NCBI GenBank assembly: GCA_949751835.1 | Contig: CATKHK010000015.1 | Location: 124,001 to 188,000 of the forward strand | Direction: 5' to 3' | Source of the DNA: Blepharisma japonicum | Taxonomy: Eukaryota; Ciliophora; Heterotrichea; Heterotrichida; Blepharismidae | DNA length: 64,000 nucleotides | In this document: positions 33,208 through 44,912 of the stretch, piece by piece | How the letters are laid out: the number at the start of each line of letters is the position of its first letter | How positions within the stretch are numbered: position 1 is the stretch's first letter | Notes under the pieces: model-generated | What the model was told of the DNA's origin: nothing | The model's database searches: none | What the model saw: only the letters and a program-made list of their open reading frames with translations | Position numbers and translations under genes: made by a program

Positions 33208-34431
33208 CTATTTCGGCTTCAAGTAAGACCTAAATAACCTAATTGCATCGTCAAAATAGCTCATATTGCACGACATTAAAAATCCACCATGGTCTTGCTC
33301 GTAGTCATCTTTATAAAACACTAGCATATCTTGATTTAAACTTTCTTTTAATAAGATTGAATCCTTCTGTGGGACAACTAAATCATACTTCCCATTCATT
33401 ACTGCTAAAGGTGTCTGACATTTTTTAAAATCTACGACTGGAGGAGTTTCAGTTCCATATTTCTTTAGATTTCCTTCTTTCCCATAATCATAAAGATAAG
33501 GCTTTGTTGCGCTGTTCACCTGATACTGCCTCATAAATTTTAAATTCTTTATGCTCGTCCCACCTCTAATTCTGTGTACATAAACTGGCAGATGAAGCTC
33601 TTTATTTCCACCATGAAGGCTCATATCAAAAACATCGCTTCCAATCCAGGACGAAATTGTAGGAAAAGTCGCTATAAATTTGGCAAATGAAAGATCGTCC
33701 GTCCAATCTGACCAAATTTTCATACCAAGCAAGTCAAAAATATTATGAACAAGTGAAGTTGCTAAAAGATTTATATAAAAACTTTCAGGCTTAGAGACTC
33801 CTCCTGGTGTTGCTGACAATATTGCGATTGCTACATCATTTTTCATTTCAGGGTATAATGAAAGCATCCATAGGACAGCCCCAGACCCTTGGCTGTGAGA
33901 AAAAATACCAATTTTTTCATAGCCCGTTTTTTCTTTTACAAATTTAACGAGGGGTGGAAGATCATATTCTATAACTTCCGCTACACTCCAGTCCCAATAT
34001 TCATGAGAATTTGGATCAAGGTTTGTGTGTTCTCTGCTTAAATGGCTTCCTCTATTATTTCCTAACCAAACATCATAATTTTCATCTGCCAGCCTAAAAG
34101 CAGGAGGAGTTGTACATTGATTTAAAATAAAACAATGTGCAGAATTACTCAGTCCATGCACCAACAAGACTGGAGGACCTGGATTTTTATTTTTCCCAGG
34201 AATCCTATATAGTGACAAAATATACCCATCATCTGTAGTGACAGAATATTCCTCATATGGGTATCCATCTTGTTCACAATGCTGCTTAAATGTGTAAGTA
34301 ACGTATGGAGACAGCTCAGCCTGATCTATTTTGACAGAAATCAAGTAAGCAATGCTGAAAGGAATAATAATTCATTTCAAAAATTTTAAGAAAGGGCGTC
34401 GAGGATTTTCTTCGACTTCAGAATTTTCCAT
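33208..34431 (-). CDS. Acid lipase / alpha-beta hydrolase with N-terminal signal anchor
   Basis: A 407-residue protein. The ATG at 34431 is chosen because it adds a basic segment plus hydrophobic helix (FLKWIIIPFSIAYLI; Trp is TGA) typical of a signal peptide or anchor. The body matches the LIPA/LIPF acid lipase family: EEYSVTTDDGYILSLYRIP, LLVHGLSNSA, NYDVWLGNNRG, the nucleophile elbow FSHSQGSG (Ser), NGKYDLVVP (Asp) and DHGGF (His), so the triad is complete. These enzymes hydrolyse triglycerides and sterol esters in lysosomes or outside the cell, consistent with a phagotroph. Length is normal for the family. No intron was seen. Confidence 0.9.
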
Positions 34432-34906
34432 ATTAAAATAATTGGCCAAATTCTAGAATGGGTGATTTTATTATGAAATTTTAGATAAAAATGCTTCTGT
34501 GATTACCATAAATAAATAATAAATATTGGAAGTTTTAACTGTGAGGATAAAAGAAGCAAATATTAAATGCTTTTGATAATATAGATGATTAATGGTAAAC
34601 GTCATAATTTTAGAGTAATTCAATTAATGCTAAAGAAAAATAATTAATAAAATAATTATTTAGTGTTTTGTGTCTTGATTGTGGAGAGATATTCCATCAT
34701 GTAAAATTCGTAAAGAATGCTAAAATTAATTAAATAATTGGACTCTGGCAAATATTGGAAATTTTAAGTCATCTCATAATATATATTTATACCACTTAAT
34801 TATAATCTCACTCAAAAATATGAAAAGAATGAAATAATGACTATTTCCTATACCAAAATTTTACTCTCAAATAATTTCACATCTATTTCAATATCAATTC
34901 CAATAA
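34432..34906. promoter_or_regulatory. Divergent intergenic region, lipase / DnaJ protein
   Basis: 475 nt, strongly AT-rich, between divergent starts. Every frame is closed. Presumed to carry both promoters; no specific site recognised. Confidence 0.4.
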
Positions 34907-35824
34907 ATGGCACTGCATGATTTGCTATTTGTAATTGGCATAAACTTTGGTGTCCACCGTTTTATTATTCAAAACCCTGCAATTTCACACAAAAAATTCA
35001 CAGTAATTGCAATAGCTTTTCTTTATGCAAGTTTTCTATTAGGCATCTATCTCAGTGACAAATCCCCAAATGCATATCAAGAAACAGGAATATCAAGATT
35101 AATGCCAACTGAAGAAATAAACAAAATCTATAAATACGAAGTTCGTCAAAAGCACCCTGACAAAAATCCTAGCCCATTTGCCCAACAAGAATTCATAAAA
35201 ATGCAAAAAAACTTCGAAATTATCAAAAATTCTGACTCTAGATACAAATATGAACTCTATAAAACTACTGACGAAAAAGAAATTCAGCGCTCAGTGGTCG
35301 AAACAATTCCTTTTTATTTATCAAATTTTCTGCTTGCTAATGGTATTACTTATTCCAAACAAAATGGATATGCAGGAAGAAATGCTTTGGTAATGATTAC
35401 TTTTATTGCAATATATGAATATTTCACCAAAATAAAACAGAAATTTTTGATTTATATGCCTTTTTTGCCTTTAACAATTTCTGAACAAATTGAAGCGGTC
35501 CAAGCCATTTTTCCTTCTTTAATCCTAGGCATGATGCTTGCAAATAGTGTGGATTTTATGGCTGAGATGGAAAAAACAAAAGCAAAATTCATGTCGCTGG
35601 CAAGAGATAATGAATTTAGAGAATCTGTGACCAAGCTTGTCCAGGATATACAGACTGGCCAAATCAGCCAAGAAATGAAAAACTTTATTAAAGAAGTCGA
35701 TGATATGAAGAGCGCTATTGAAAATTCCCAAAAAAATACAGGACGAAGCTTGGCTGTCCGAATGATTATATTTATGGTGATTTCTAGCTTTATTAGGTCT
35801 ATATTCCAAGAAACTAATGTATAA
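34907..35824 (+). CDS. Membrane DnaJ (J-domain) protein
   Basis: A 305-residue single exon. A hydrophobic helix (about 30-50, VIAIAFLYASFLLGIYL) precedes a J-like domain at about 62-118 with the essential HPD in RQKHPDKNPSP and a helix III (QQEFIKMQKNFEIIKN). Further hydrophobic segments lie near 125-145, 155-210 and at the very C-terminus (VRMIIFMVISSFIRSIF). This order (TM, J domain, TM) recalls Sec63-type ER proteins, but no Brl/Sec63 domain is present. The J domain should stimulate an Hsp70 at a membrane, ER being the likeliest. A coiled segment (about 210-275) could mediate dimerisation. The stop is 16 nt from that of the convergent SCOT gene. Confidence 0.75.
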   Translation: MALHDLLFVIGINFGVHRFIIQNPAISHKKFTVIAIAFLYASFLLGIYLSDKSPNAYQETGISRLMPTEEINKIYKYEVRQKHPDKNPSPFAQQEFIKMQKNFEIIKNSDSRYKYELYKTTDEKEIQRSVVETIPFYLSNFLLANGITYSKQNGYAGRNALVMITFIAIYEYFTKIKQKFLIYMPFLPLTISEQIEAVQAIFPSLILGMMLANSVDFMAEMEKTKAKFMSLARDNEFRESVTKLVQDIQTGQISQEMKNFIKEVDDMKSAIENSQKNTGRSLAVRMIIFMVISSFIRSIFQETNV

Positions 35825-35840
35825 GCTAATTTAATTAAGC

Positions 35841-37307
35841 CTATTGCTGCATTTCTTTAAGATCAGAGGACACTGCAAAAGCGCAACCTGTGATGTCTTT
35901 TATCCGGCTTAACGTAGATCCTTTTGCAATTTCTATCAACGTGATTCCGTCTTCTCTATTAAAATCGAACACCCCGTGCTCAGTGACAAGTAAGTCTACA
36001 CATTTTTTGGCTGTGATAGGGAGAGTGCATTCTTTTACTATTCTTGGGATCCCTTCATGAGCATGCAGCATTGTGACGATGACTTTGGACTCTTCGTGGA
36101 TGACTGCATCCATGGCAGATCCCATACCTTTTATGATTTTTCCTGGGATGATCCAGTTAGCTAAGTCTCCATATTTTGATACTTGGAAGCCTGGGACGAC
36201 GACTGTATCCATATGACCTCCTCTTAGCATATTTAGAGAAACACAGCTGGAAAAGGTGGAGCCACCAGGCAAAATTGTGATTGGTTCTCTATTGGAATTT
36301 ACTAAATCTGGGTTTCGTAATCCATTTCTAGGAGATGGACCAACTCCTAAGGCTCCAGATACTGAATGGATTCTAATCTTCAAGTCTGAAGGCAAAAAGT
36401 CTGGGATTAGGCTTGGGATTCCTAAGCCTAAAGTTACATACATTCCATCAGTGAATTCTTTGATGACTCTTTTAGCAATTCTGGCTCTTAAATCATAATT
36501 GTCAACCTGAGTTTTATCTTCACTTGAAGGGTGGTAAACATACTCAAAAGGCTTTATGTATTTATCACCTTTTATTAATCTGTGAACAAAAATGCCTGGG
36601 GTATGAATTTGGTCAGGGTCCAGCTCACCTTCTTCGACGATTTCTTCAACTTCGGCTATGGTTACTTTAGAACACATGGCGATTTCTGGGTTGAAATTCA
36701 TTGCTGTGTTTTTGTATATTAAATTTCCTCTTGTGTCTGCTTTCCATGCCTTAACCAAGCTATAATCTGTCCTAATTGACTCTTCAAAAAGGTGCTCTTG
36801 GCCATCAAATAATCGTCTTTCTTTTCCATCAGAAATAATCTGGATTCCTTTACCTCCCGGTTTATATTTCAATGGAAAACCGCCTTCTTCAATGACAGTG
36901 CCTACCCCAGTTCTGGTCCAGAACCCAGGAATTCCGGAGCCTCCAGCTCTAATACGTTCAATTAATGTACCTTCAGGGACTAATTTTAGCTCAATGACCC
37001 CTTGATAATATTGATCCTCAATAATTGTGCTTGAGCCTAGATAAGATGTGATGACTCGCTTTAATTGGTTTGACTCCAGCAATAAATCAATCCCGTATCC
37101 TGGAGCCCCACAGCCCATCGAATATACAGTGAAATCATAGTTGCCGTAGTCTCTAAGGGCTTGAATAAGGTTTTCAGGAACTCCACAGCAGCCATACCCA
37201 CCAATAGCAATTGAAGTGCCTGTGTTTATATCTTGGATAGCTTCGACAGGGTTGGAGTAGATTTTTGTCATGAGGAAACGACGTCCAAGATTGCTGAGTC
37301 GCAGCAT
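35841..37307 (-). CDS. Succinyl-CoA:3-ketoacid CoA-transferase (SCOT) with altered active site
   Basis: A 488-residue fused alpha-beta CoA-transferase of normal SCOT length with an N-terminal basic stretch (MLRLSNLGRRFLMTK) that looks like a mitochondrial presequence. The alpha half has IAIGGYGCCGVPENLI and the RAGGSGIPGFWTRTGVGT loop; the beta half has RGGHMDTVVVPGFQVSKYG, LANWIIPGKIIKGMGSAMD and GCAFAV. SCOT activates acetoacetate using succinyl-CoA in ketone use. The class I signature S-E-N-G, which carries the catalytic Glu, reads S-V-S-G here (GTA at 36360-36362), so the covalent intermediate cannot form in the usual way. The surrounding sequence is otherwise well conserved. No TGA codon is needed. 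Confidence 0.92.
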   Translation of the reverse strand: MLRLSNLGRRFLMTKIYSNPVEAIQDINTGTSIAIGGYGCCGVPENLIQALRDYGNYDFTVYSMGCGAPGYGIDLLLESNQLKRVITSYLGSSTIIEDQYYQGVIELKLVPEGTLIERIRAGGSGIPGFWTRTGVGTVIEEGGFPLKYKPGGKGIQIISDGKERRLFDGQEHLFEESIRTDYSLVKAWKADTRGNLIYKNTAMNFNPEIAMCSKVTIAEVEEIVEEGELDPDQIHTPGIFVHRLIKGDKYIKPFEYVYHPSSEDKTQVDNYDLRARIAKRVIKEFTDGMYVTLGLGIPSLIPDFLPSDLKIRIHSVSGALGVGPSPRNGLRNPDLVNSNREPITILPGGSTFSSCVSLNMLRGGHMDTVVVPGFQVSKYGDLANWIIPGKIIKGMGSAMDAVIHEESKVIVTMLHAHEGIPRIVKECTLPITAKKCVDLLVTEHGVFDFNREDGITLIEIAKGSTLSRIKDITGCAFAVSSDLKEMQQ

Positions 37308-37600
37308 TTTGAATTATTAAAAAATTAACTAAATTACTGAAACAGTTTTAATAATAAAATATTTATTTTATTTAAATGAATTTAGCATATTCTAACTAAA
37401 TATGAATTTAATTCTTTCATTTTCGCAATGAGCAATACTCTAATCTATTTAAATTTTTTAAAGAATAATTATTTCTAACTTCTGAAAAAACAAATTGTGC
37501 TTATTAAAAATTCATAAATAATGATAGTAAATCTGATTTTGCTGAGTAGAATAGATACTATTACAAGATGTCTTAACAGCCAAGAAAAATAATATTAATC

Positions 37601-38956
37601 ATGGAAAAGCTGAAATTCAAACAAACTTTTACTGCGCAGCCTCAAGCAAAGCCAAATTATGGGTTGCCTGTGGGAGATAAATCATTTCAGAAAAATTCAT
37701 CTGAGAGTATAGAGAAATCAAAATGGAAAGAAGATTCTGATGCTTATAGAAAACAAATAAATATTGAGCCAAATGAGATAAACAATGCTAAACCAGTCCT
37801 TGAATTAAAAAATGAAAACTCCCCTTCAAAAATCAAAGAACCAATCTCTCTCACAGACCAAAATTCTTTAACCTCCCAATCATCTTCAAATCTTTCTGAC
37901 CAACCTGGCAATTCTGATAAACTTTTCTCTTCAGTTAGCACAGACTGCCAAACTTCATCAAATTCATTTCTTTCCCAATCAGACTCTAAACCTACTACCC
38001 TCGGAAAACTAAAATCCTCATACCACAATTTTTTAAAAAAAACATCACAAAAAATCTCATCAAAAGATAATGTTTTAGTTAGATCCGCCACAAAAATAAA
38101 ATCCAAGCTTCAAAAAATAGCTAATGAAATAAATCCATGGAGCAAAGGAGAAGAAGTTGACGTGCTATGCGTCAATTGTTACGAATGCGTCCCATTTAGC
38201 CAAGTCAATTCTCATTCGAAATTTTGCACAAAAGCCAAGGAAGAGTCAAAATTAGAGGTAGTCAATATCAATGAAAAAATAAAAAAACTTCTCGAGGCAA
38301 TAAATAATAAAATCACAGATCTTGCTGGAATCAAATTGATTTTCTTGTCCAAGCTTCAAGAATTAGCAATTTCTACTATAAATTGTAGTGATTATCCTAA
38401 TGTAATAATAAGCAACATCAAAAAATTGATGATCGCATATCCAGATATCGACGAAACAAGAGCTTGTGAAATTTTCGCCTATAGACTGTCAAATTTGGTT
38501 GAGCAAAAAACTCCATTTTTCCCTGAAAGAATGAGTTTATATAATGAAAATGCAGAACTAAAATATGAAATTGAAGCAGAAACACAGAAAAAAGAGCTGG
38601 AAAAATGAAAGCTCAGGACAAATTTGTTATTCAATATTGCTGGAAGCCCATTGAGAGAAAGTATTGAAGAAATTCATAGCGAAATTGACCCAGGTGAGGA
38701 TTTATTTTCTTCAAGTTTATCTAATATCGAAGCAGAAATCGATTCAGGCAGTGAAAGCTATGAAGATGAAAATCAGGAAATTGATGAAGACCAAATAGAA
38801 AAATATTTTTATGCAATTTGTTTAAAAAAGAAATTAAAATCGCCACCATCGCGGCCATCTAAAGATATATCAATAGCAGATCTTTATAAAAAATGCCAAA
38901 AAGAAAATATAGAGTTTACCCAATGGGAAGACTTTATTAACCAAAATTTAGTTTAA
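37601..38956 (+). CDS. Unknown protein with a single zinc-finger-like motif
   Basis: A 451-residue single-exon protein, one Trp (LEKWKLR) being TGA. About residues 1-140 are Ser/Asn/Gln/Pro-rich and probably disordered. About 187-210 read CVNCYECVPFSQVNSHSKFC, a C2HC-like finger with Cys-x2-Cys and His-x3-Cys spacing. The rest (about 215-440) is helical with acidic stretches (EIDPGEDLFSSS, SESYEDENQEIDEDQ). I do not recognise the family. The stop is only 24 nt from that of the convergent importin gene. Confidence 0.7.
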
Positions 38957-38980
38957 ACGCAATTTAAAGAATTTGAGTAA

Positions 38981-41569
38981 TTAATTAATTTGTATTTTTA
39001 CTCCAATGAGAATTCTATTGATAATTTCTTGCTCATTTTGACTATAAAGGCTAAGGAAATTGATCCCTCTTTCAGCCAATCTTTCTATCATAAACCTAAA
39101 CATTTCTAATAAGTTTATTTTAAGATATGGATCAATGGCTATATGATTGTCTATTCTTTTGCTTTGTATAAATTGACTGCTTCTTGGCTTTTTATTCCGA
39201 GATTTTTGGAGAAGAGACTGTTCAGAATAGAAATAATTTTCTATATAAGGAATAGTATAGTTGTATATAAACGATGAATATTTTTGTATTGTATTGATTG
39301 GAATAAATGGTAAAACAGTTAATAATGCTTCGCAATTTATAATTTTGTGGGATGGAGATGCAATTAATGACATTTTTTCTATCCAAAAATCATATTCTAT
39401 ATGCTGGGCAAAGCTTAAAGAAGAAATGCAGCATTTATTTATAAGCAGTAAAGCCTTTTCAATGCATAAAGCTGTAAAAGTGTCAGAATTTTCTATATGA
39501 AGATATGAAATATATGCAGAAAGCCCATTTTCTATATAAGAAACATGAATCAGTGCTATTTTTTCCAAAAATTCAAAAGCAAGCAAATCTTCCTCAAAAT
39601 TTCCTGTTAAATTGCATAAAGGAAGGCATCAATTTTTAATAAATTCATCTGTCTCTTTTTCCATATTTCCAGCCTGCCAATAAAGAAACATATACTCCTG
39701 AGCAATTTTGCGTGAATATTCTTTATCCTCTTCATTATGAAAATTCCCTATATATTTCATCAATTCTTTAACATATTGAATGTTCTCTTGTTTTCCTTCC
39801 ATATTTGCTATTAAAAAATGCCATAAAGCTAGTGCAGAAGAGTTATCTGGCTTTGATAATCTAATATTTAAAAATTGTGAAACAATTTCAATGACGATTT
39901 TTTCATCAGGATATGCATAAATCAACCCTTCAAACATATCAGATAATGCCAGCACAATCATTTCATTTTCCTCATAAATAAGCTCAGCCAAGCCACTTAC
40001 TTGAAAAGCAGAAATCAGCTCGGGAGATTTTTGACCTGTTGATTTATCAACTAATGCTGTAACAAAAGATATCATGTGCCATATTATTTGTGGAATTGTT
40101 ATATTTTTAATGATATTAAACACATCTGTACAGCTTTGCTGGAGAATTGTTAAAGAAAGATCACTTGATATATTTTTGTAAAGCATTTCTTTTAGTGTTA
40201 AGCAATATTCATATACTATGATTAAGTCATTTTCGCAGCTTTTCCTGATATTTGAGACTAATAAGTATAAGTTATTATAGTCAATGATGTGCTTAATTCA
40301 TTTACGAGAAAGCCATAAAATATCTCTCAGAATAATTAATTTATCAAACCCATTTAGTACTATCGTACTGAAAATTCCTATGATATTTTCAAAGGTTATT
40401 GGAGAATTGTAACCTAAATTCATCATTTTTGGGATTAAGCCAAGCAGTGTGCAGACTGCGTGATTTTTTGGAAAAGGTAAAAATGATAAATTTCTGACTA
40501 ATTCTAAGGCTTTTCCTAATATTTCTGGATAAGTTTCCAGTAAAGTGCTTAAAATTTTTATTAAATATTCTTCATCATTTTCGTCAGAATTCTCTAAAAA
40601 AGAGATTGGGTCATTTCCTATCCAAAATTCCCATTTCTCTTTTCAAGCTGACTGATCAAGAATAGAATTCAATAAAAATTCTGATTTATCTCTCAGGATT
40701 TCTTTAGATAAAGAGTTATTTTCAATTAAATATCTAATAGACGAGCAAGCTTTTTTCAGTAAATCAGTTTGCTGTGTGTTTGATGGGTTTAAATTTGCTA
40801 TTAAAAAGCAGCAAAGATCAAGATAAGGAATCAATAAATCAGAACTAAAAATTTCAGGATTATTTCCACAGACAAGCAGAAGGCCTTTTAATAAAACTTT
40901 TACAGGTATTTCTCCATTCGGCTCATATAAAAGAATTTTTGATTTTTGGAGCATTGAAATTATAAGCTCAGTGTTTGGAGTAAGGATCATTATTTTCAGT
41001 AAAACTTTGTCAAGTAAAATTGAACTTTTTGTCTGCCAATGCATTTTTAAGTTATTAAATAAAGTGCTATATAATGCTTTGAGCTGATTTTTAGTAGATG
41101 TATATGCTTTATCTTGTAATTTCAATATCAAATTGACAAGCCTTAAAAAATCTTCATCAGGCAATTTTGATTTTTCAATTAAAACATCATTTAGCGCCTT
41201 TCAGCCTTGAAGAAATACAAATTTATTTATGTGTGCTATACATATCCGAAGAAATTCCCTCAATTTTCGATCAGGCTCACTATTATTGAAATATTTATTG
41301 AGCAAAAAAATTTTTATTTGTTCTTTTTCTTCATCTGTAATTGGGTTTGGTTTTGAAGGCTTGGGGAGGATATTTCATTGTTTTATTAATAAATTTTTAG
41401 CAATCAAAAGAGTAGACAACTTGATTTGGCTATCAGGGGAATTTTCATAGATTGAAAATAATTGTGATAAAAATCCAGGAGATTCCGCTAAACTTGTAAT
41501 GTAATTTTCGGCTTGACTTCTTTTGGCATTATCGGAGCACAGAGCATTTATTAATATCTGCTCATCCAT
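38981..41569 (-). CDS. Importin-beta family nuclear transport receptor
   Basis: An 862-residue protein with several TGA-coded Trp (IKQWNIL, RKWIKH, KNWCLP). The N-terminus has the importin-beta N-terminal domain: SQAENYITSLAESPGFL, QIKLSTLLIAKNLLIKQWN, then the EEKEQIKIFLLNKY and LRECIAxI-like segments (REFLRICIAHI). The remainder is an all-helical HEAT-like solenoid. Pattern and length are nearest to importin-11/Kap120-like receptors, which bind RanGTP and carry cargo through nuclear pores; the subfamily is only a guess. Frames stay in register across the full length, so I see no intron. Confidence 0.75.
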
Positions 41570-41775
41570 ATTATGGTAAATGATAGCTAATAGAAAATAG
41601 CTAAATAAATAAAAGAAATGGCATTTTATTTATAGAGAATCGAACTATTTAAAAAATTATTTATTTAATTACTATTATTGAGACCAATTTCTATTAATAT
41701 TTAAATTTATTAATAATTAAATTTGTTTAATTGTTCGCAGACTGAAATATATCACATGGCTTCCTAATCATTATT

Positions 41776-42411
41776 TTATTTAAATAATGGTGAAAGTGTA
41801 ATAAGTGCAGTGCTTGAAAAATGCGATTTTTGCCTATTAGAACTTGTGTGTATTCTTTTTAAGTTTTCTGTACTATGCCTGATATTTCCTTTGTGAAAAT
41901 AGACATTACTCTGCCGTCTTGGTCATATATTTTCACTAGGAATTAGTTTCATTTGAGAAGAACTTTTTGACCTACTTACTGCTGTTTGAAATCCATCTCT
42001 GTTTCTCAAATCAAAATCTCCATTCATTTCTAGTGTTACATTTTTCTTCTTCAAAATTCCTCTTCGAGAAAGCGATTTCTGAATTGCTTGGGGGTGCATA
42101 TCTCATTCTGAAGCTTCTCCTGTTCGTAAATCAGTACAAATTCCATTCAAATCATACCTCTTTATATAATAATTATTGCTATGAATCTTTATTCCATCAA
42201 TCTGACTTCTACATAAACCTTACGCTTTAATAACACCTAAGGCAATATTTTCTAATTGCTTTATTGATGAAGATGCTCCAGGCTGACTATCCTTGATATT
42301 TGGAATTTCAAAAATTTGGATAATATCATAAAATTTGGTTTTCTTTTTTTTAATAAATGCATTATTCTCTTCTGGCCTTTGCTGCAAAAAATACATCATT
42401 TTAATTTCCAT
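41776..42411 (-). CDS. Basic protein of unknown function
   Basis: A 206-residue protein after removing a 15-nt intron at 42209-42223. The N-terminus (MEIKMMYFLQQRPEENN) is followed by a Lys-rich stretch and FYDIIQIFEIPNI. The middle contains YYIKRYDLNGICTDLRTG and the C-terminal 90 residues are rich in Arg, Lys, Ser and Asn, likely disordered. TGA encodes Trp twice (SEWDMH, NIWPRR). No family is recognised. It lies head to head with the AMPK gene across 133 nt. Confidence 0.6.
42209..42223 (-). other. 15-nt intron in unknown basic-protein gene
   Basis: GTAAGGTTTATGTAG on the minus strand, phase 2. If retained, its first in-frame TAA ends the protein after 63 residues. Position 10 is A. Confidence 0.8.
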
Positions 42412-42544
42412 TTATATGTGGATATTCATACAATTAAATCTAATTTTTTATAATAATTCTAATTTTCTCAATTTTTCATAAAAAACTCCTTATTATTATA
42501 TTTTATTTCATCACGGTTAATAATCTTCATTAATTATTTAAATA

Positions 42545-44116
42545 ATGACTACACTGAAAGGAACATATCGCATTATAAGACCATTAGGATCTGGAACTTT
42601 TGCCAAAGTCAAACGTAACATTTATGTAGTTGGGGAGCATTTAATCACGAAACAAAAAGTTGCGGTCAAAATGATTAAGAGAAGCTTGATCTCTGAGCAG
42701 CAATTATACAAAAAAATCCAAAGGGAAATCAAAATCCTCAAAGTATTGCATCATCCTCATATAATAAAGCTCTACGATGTGATATATACTGAAAAAGAAA
42801 TTATCTTAATACTAGAGTATGTATCTGGTGGAGAGTTATATACATTAATTGAAAAAGGCCGACTTCTCGAGTCTGAAGCTAGGAAATACTTCCAACAAAT
42901 AATATCAGCTATCTCTTATTGCCACCACCGTAAGGTTGTGCATCGAGATATTAAGCCAGAAAACCTTTTCCTAGACGAAGATTCAAATGTAAAACTTGGC
43001 GATTTCGGCTTATCGAACATCATAAGAGATGGGATTTTTTTCAAAACTGCTTGTGGGTCACCTAATTATGCAGCTCCAGAAGTAATAGCTGGAGACAGAT
43101 ACTGTGGTCCAGAAGCTGATATCTGGAGTATCGGTGTCGTTCTTTACGCATTATTAGCTGGTTACCTTCCTTTTGACGAAAACAATATTTCATCTCTTTT
43201 TGCCAAGATAAAAAGTATTTACTAAATAGACGCGAAATTTGATATGCCTCATCATTTTTCCAGACAGGCTAAAGATTTAATCAAAAGAATGATAACCGCA
43301 GACCCGCTTTCAAGAATAACAATTATGCAAATTAAAGAGCACCCTTGGTATAAGACAGATCTACCACTACATTTGTCTGTAACTGGATTAAATCTAGATG
43401 CGATAGACAATGGAGATTTATTAGCTATTTACCGAGCTTATAGATTTCATAGCGAAATTGATGAAGAAATTTTGAATACTTGTTTGGAGTATCCTGAGCT
43501 GCAGCAATATGCATCCGATAAAGACGTAGCTAGAAGAAATATTATCAGAAGAAAATATGATTCCTTATCAGTCACCTATGAAATTCTTTTAAATATCAAG
43601 TTAAGATCTAAAAGAATTTCTCTTGAAAAAGCTCATGTAGAGCTAAGACCTACTTTTGCAAAATCTTCAAGCTCATTTATGATAGCAGACCATGGGATTG
43701 AAAATACTGAGCATGCTATTTATTTAGGGGAAAGTAATTCTGTTGATGAAAAAGAAATTAGCCCACATAATTGGAATTATTGTATTAGAACAAAATTAGA
43801 GCCGTATAATTTGATGTGCTTATTGTTTAGTGCTTTTAAAGAATGCGAGCTGGAGTGAAAACTAATGAACAATTTCCATATAAGAGCAAGATCTGTTGGG
43901 TATCAGCTGCTTGTTGAAAGATTGGCTGATCAAAAGCCAATTGCTCCAATTATGTATGGGAAAATTATTAAATTGGATATCATTATTTACAAAGTAAATA
44001 TTATGTAGTGTGGAGATAGCTTTGCATTGGATTGCTTATTCTTGGAAGGCCAAGCTATGATATTCCTAGATACTGTCATGTTTCTGCAAAAGAAAATTAG
44101 CCTTACGGCTAACTAA
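42545..44116 (+). CDS. AMPK/SNF1 catalytic alpha subunit
   Basis: A 513-residue protein after removing 15-nt introns at 43215-43229 and 43994-44008. The kinase domain (about 7-262) has GSGTFAKV, AVKMI, HRDIKPEN, DFGLS and the AMPK-type activation loop FKTACGSPNYAAPE with its LKB1-site Thr. A UBA-like linker follows. The C-terminal part matches the alpha-subunit regulatory domain: WNYCIRTKLEPYNLMCLLFS, ECELEWKLMNNFHIRAR (Trp is TGA) and a KA1-like end. AMPK senses AMP/ATP with beta and gamma subunits and switches metabolism to energy saving. Splicing restores the AKIKNAKFDMP junction expected for the family, which makes the first intron certain. Confidence 0.93.
43215..43229 (+). other. 15-nt intron 1 of AMPK alpha
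   Basis: GTATTTACTAAATAG, phase 1, inside the kinase domain. Removal restores a conserved kinase segment (AKIKNAKFDMP). Position 10 is A. Confidence 0.93.
43994..44008 (+). other. 15-nt intron 2 of AMPK alpha
   Basis: GTAAATATTATGTAG, phase 0, in the KA1-like C-terminus. Splicing extends the protein by 36 codons to TAA at 44114-44116. Position 10 is A. Confidence 0.85.
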
Positions 44117-44294
44117 TCTTTAGGATATGGTTTAATGGAGTTTAGAGCAATTTTAAGCATAAGTAATTTTAATGATAATAATCAACTGTTTTTATAGAAT
44201 AAATATTTCATCATTTTCTAAATTCGCGAGCAAAATAAGGGATCTTATCATTATATGCCTTTACATCTCAAAATCTCTTATAAGTTTAAATAAA

Positions 44295-44795
44295 ATGGAT
44301 ATAAGCTATATAACTCCAAGAAAAATTTACTATCTTTCTCCAGTCTTTAAAGAAAAGCTCAAAGTTAAATCCGAATTTATTAGAAAAAAATACAAAGAAA
44401 GAAATGAAAAATTAAGAGAAAAAAGTGAAATTATAGAGAAAAAACATAAGGAAGATATAGCAAAATGATCAGCATGGAGATACCATAATAGTCCTTTTGC
44501 AGTCAACCATTTAGCGAAACTTGAGATTTTTGAGCATGGTGTACAAATGGAAAATAGGCTTAAAAGGTCAAGAAGATGTAAAAGTCAGGCTGAATTTAAT
44601 TCTTGCAATTCAAAACCGAAAATATTATTTAACTTGCAAAATAAAATGAGAATTATGCATCAAAGTAAGAAAAATGCTGAAGAAAAATTATTAAATTCTC
44701 CAATTACAGACAGAAATATTCGCCCAAATACAAAATTTAGTAAAAAAAGAGTAAAAATTCCTTTCCTTGCTGACTATAATTGAAAAATTATTTAA
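44295..44795 (+). CDS. Small basic helical protein, unknown
   Basis: A 166-residue protein starting MDISYITPRKIYYLSP. Residues about 20-55 are a charged helix (RKKYKERNEKLREKSEIIEKK), and the rest is rich in Lys, Arg and Asn. Three TGA are read as Trp (AKWSAW, YNWKII). The frame is open upstream to 44172 with an earlier ATG and a hydrophobic stretch, but that extension looks like AT-rich leader, so the later ATG is preferred. No family recognised. Confidence 0.5.
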
Positions 44796-44912
44796 TGAAT
44801 AAATACAAATTCTGCATTAAATCAGATTGTTATACTCATTTGAATAATCTCTAGCAGAAAATGGTGACAAATTAAAAGAAACAAGAGTTTAATTTTAATC
44901 CTCATATTAAAT

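Noticed and set aside
38981-39000. Overlap of importin and zinc-finger-like genes
   Set aside because: Stops are 24 nt apart; the coding parts do not overlap.
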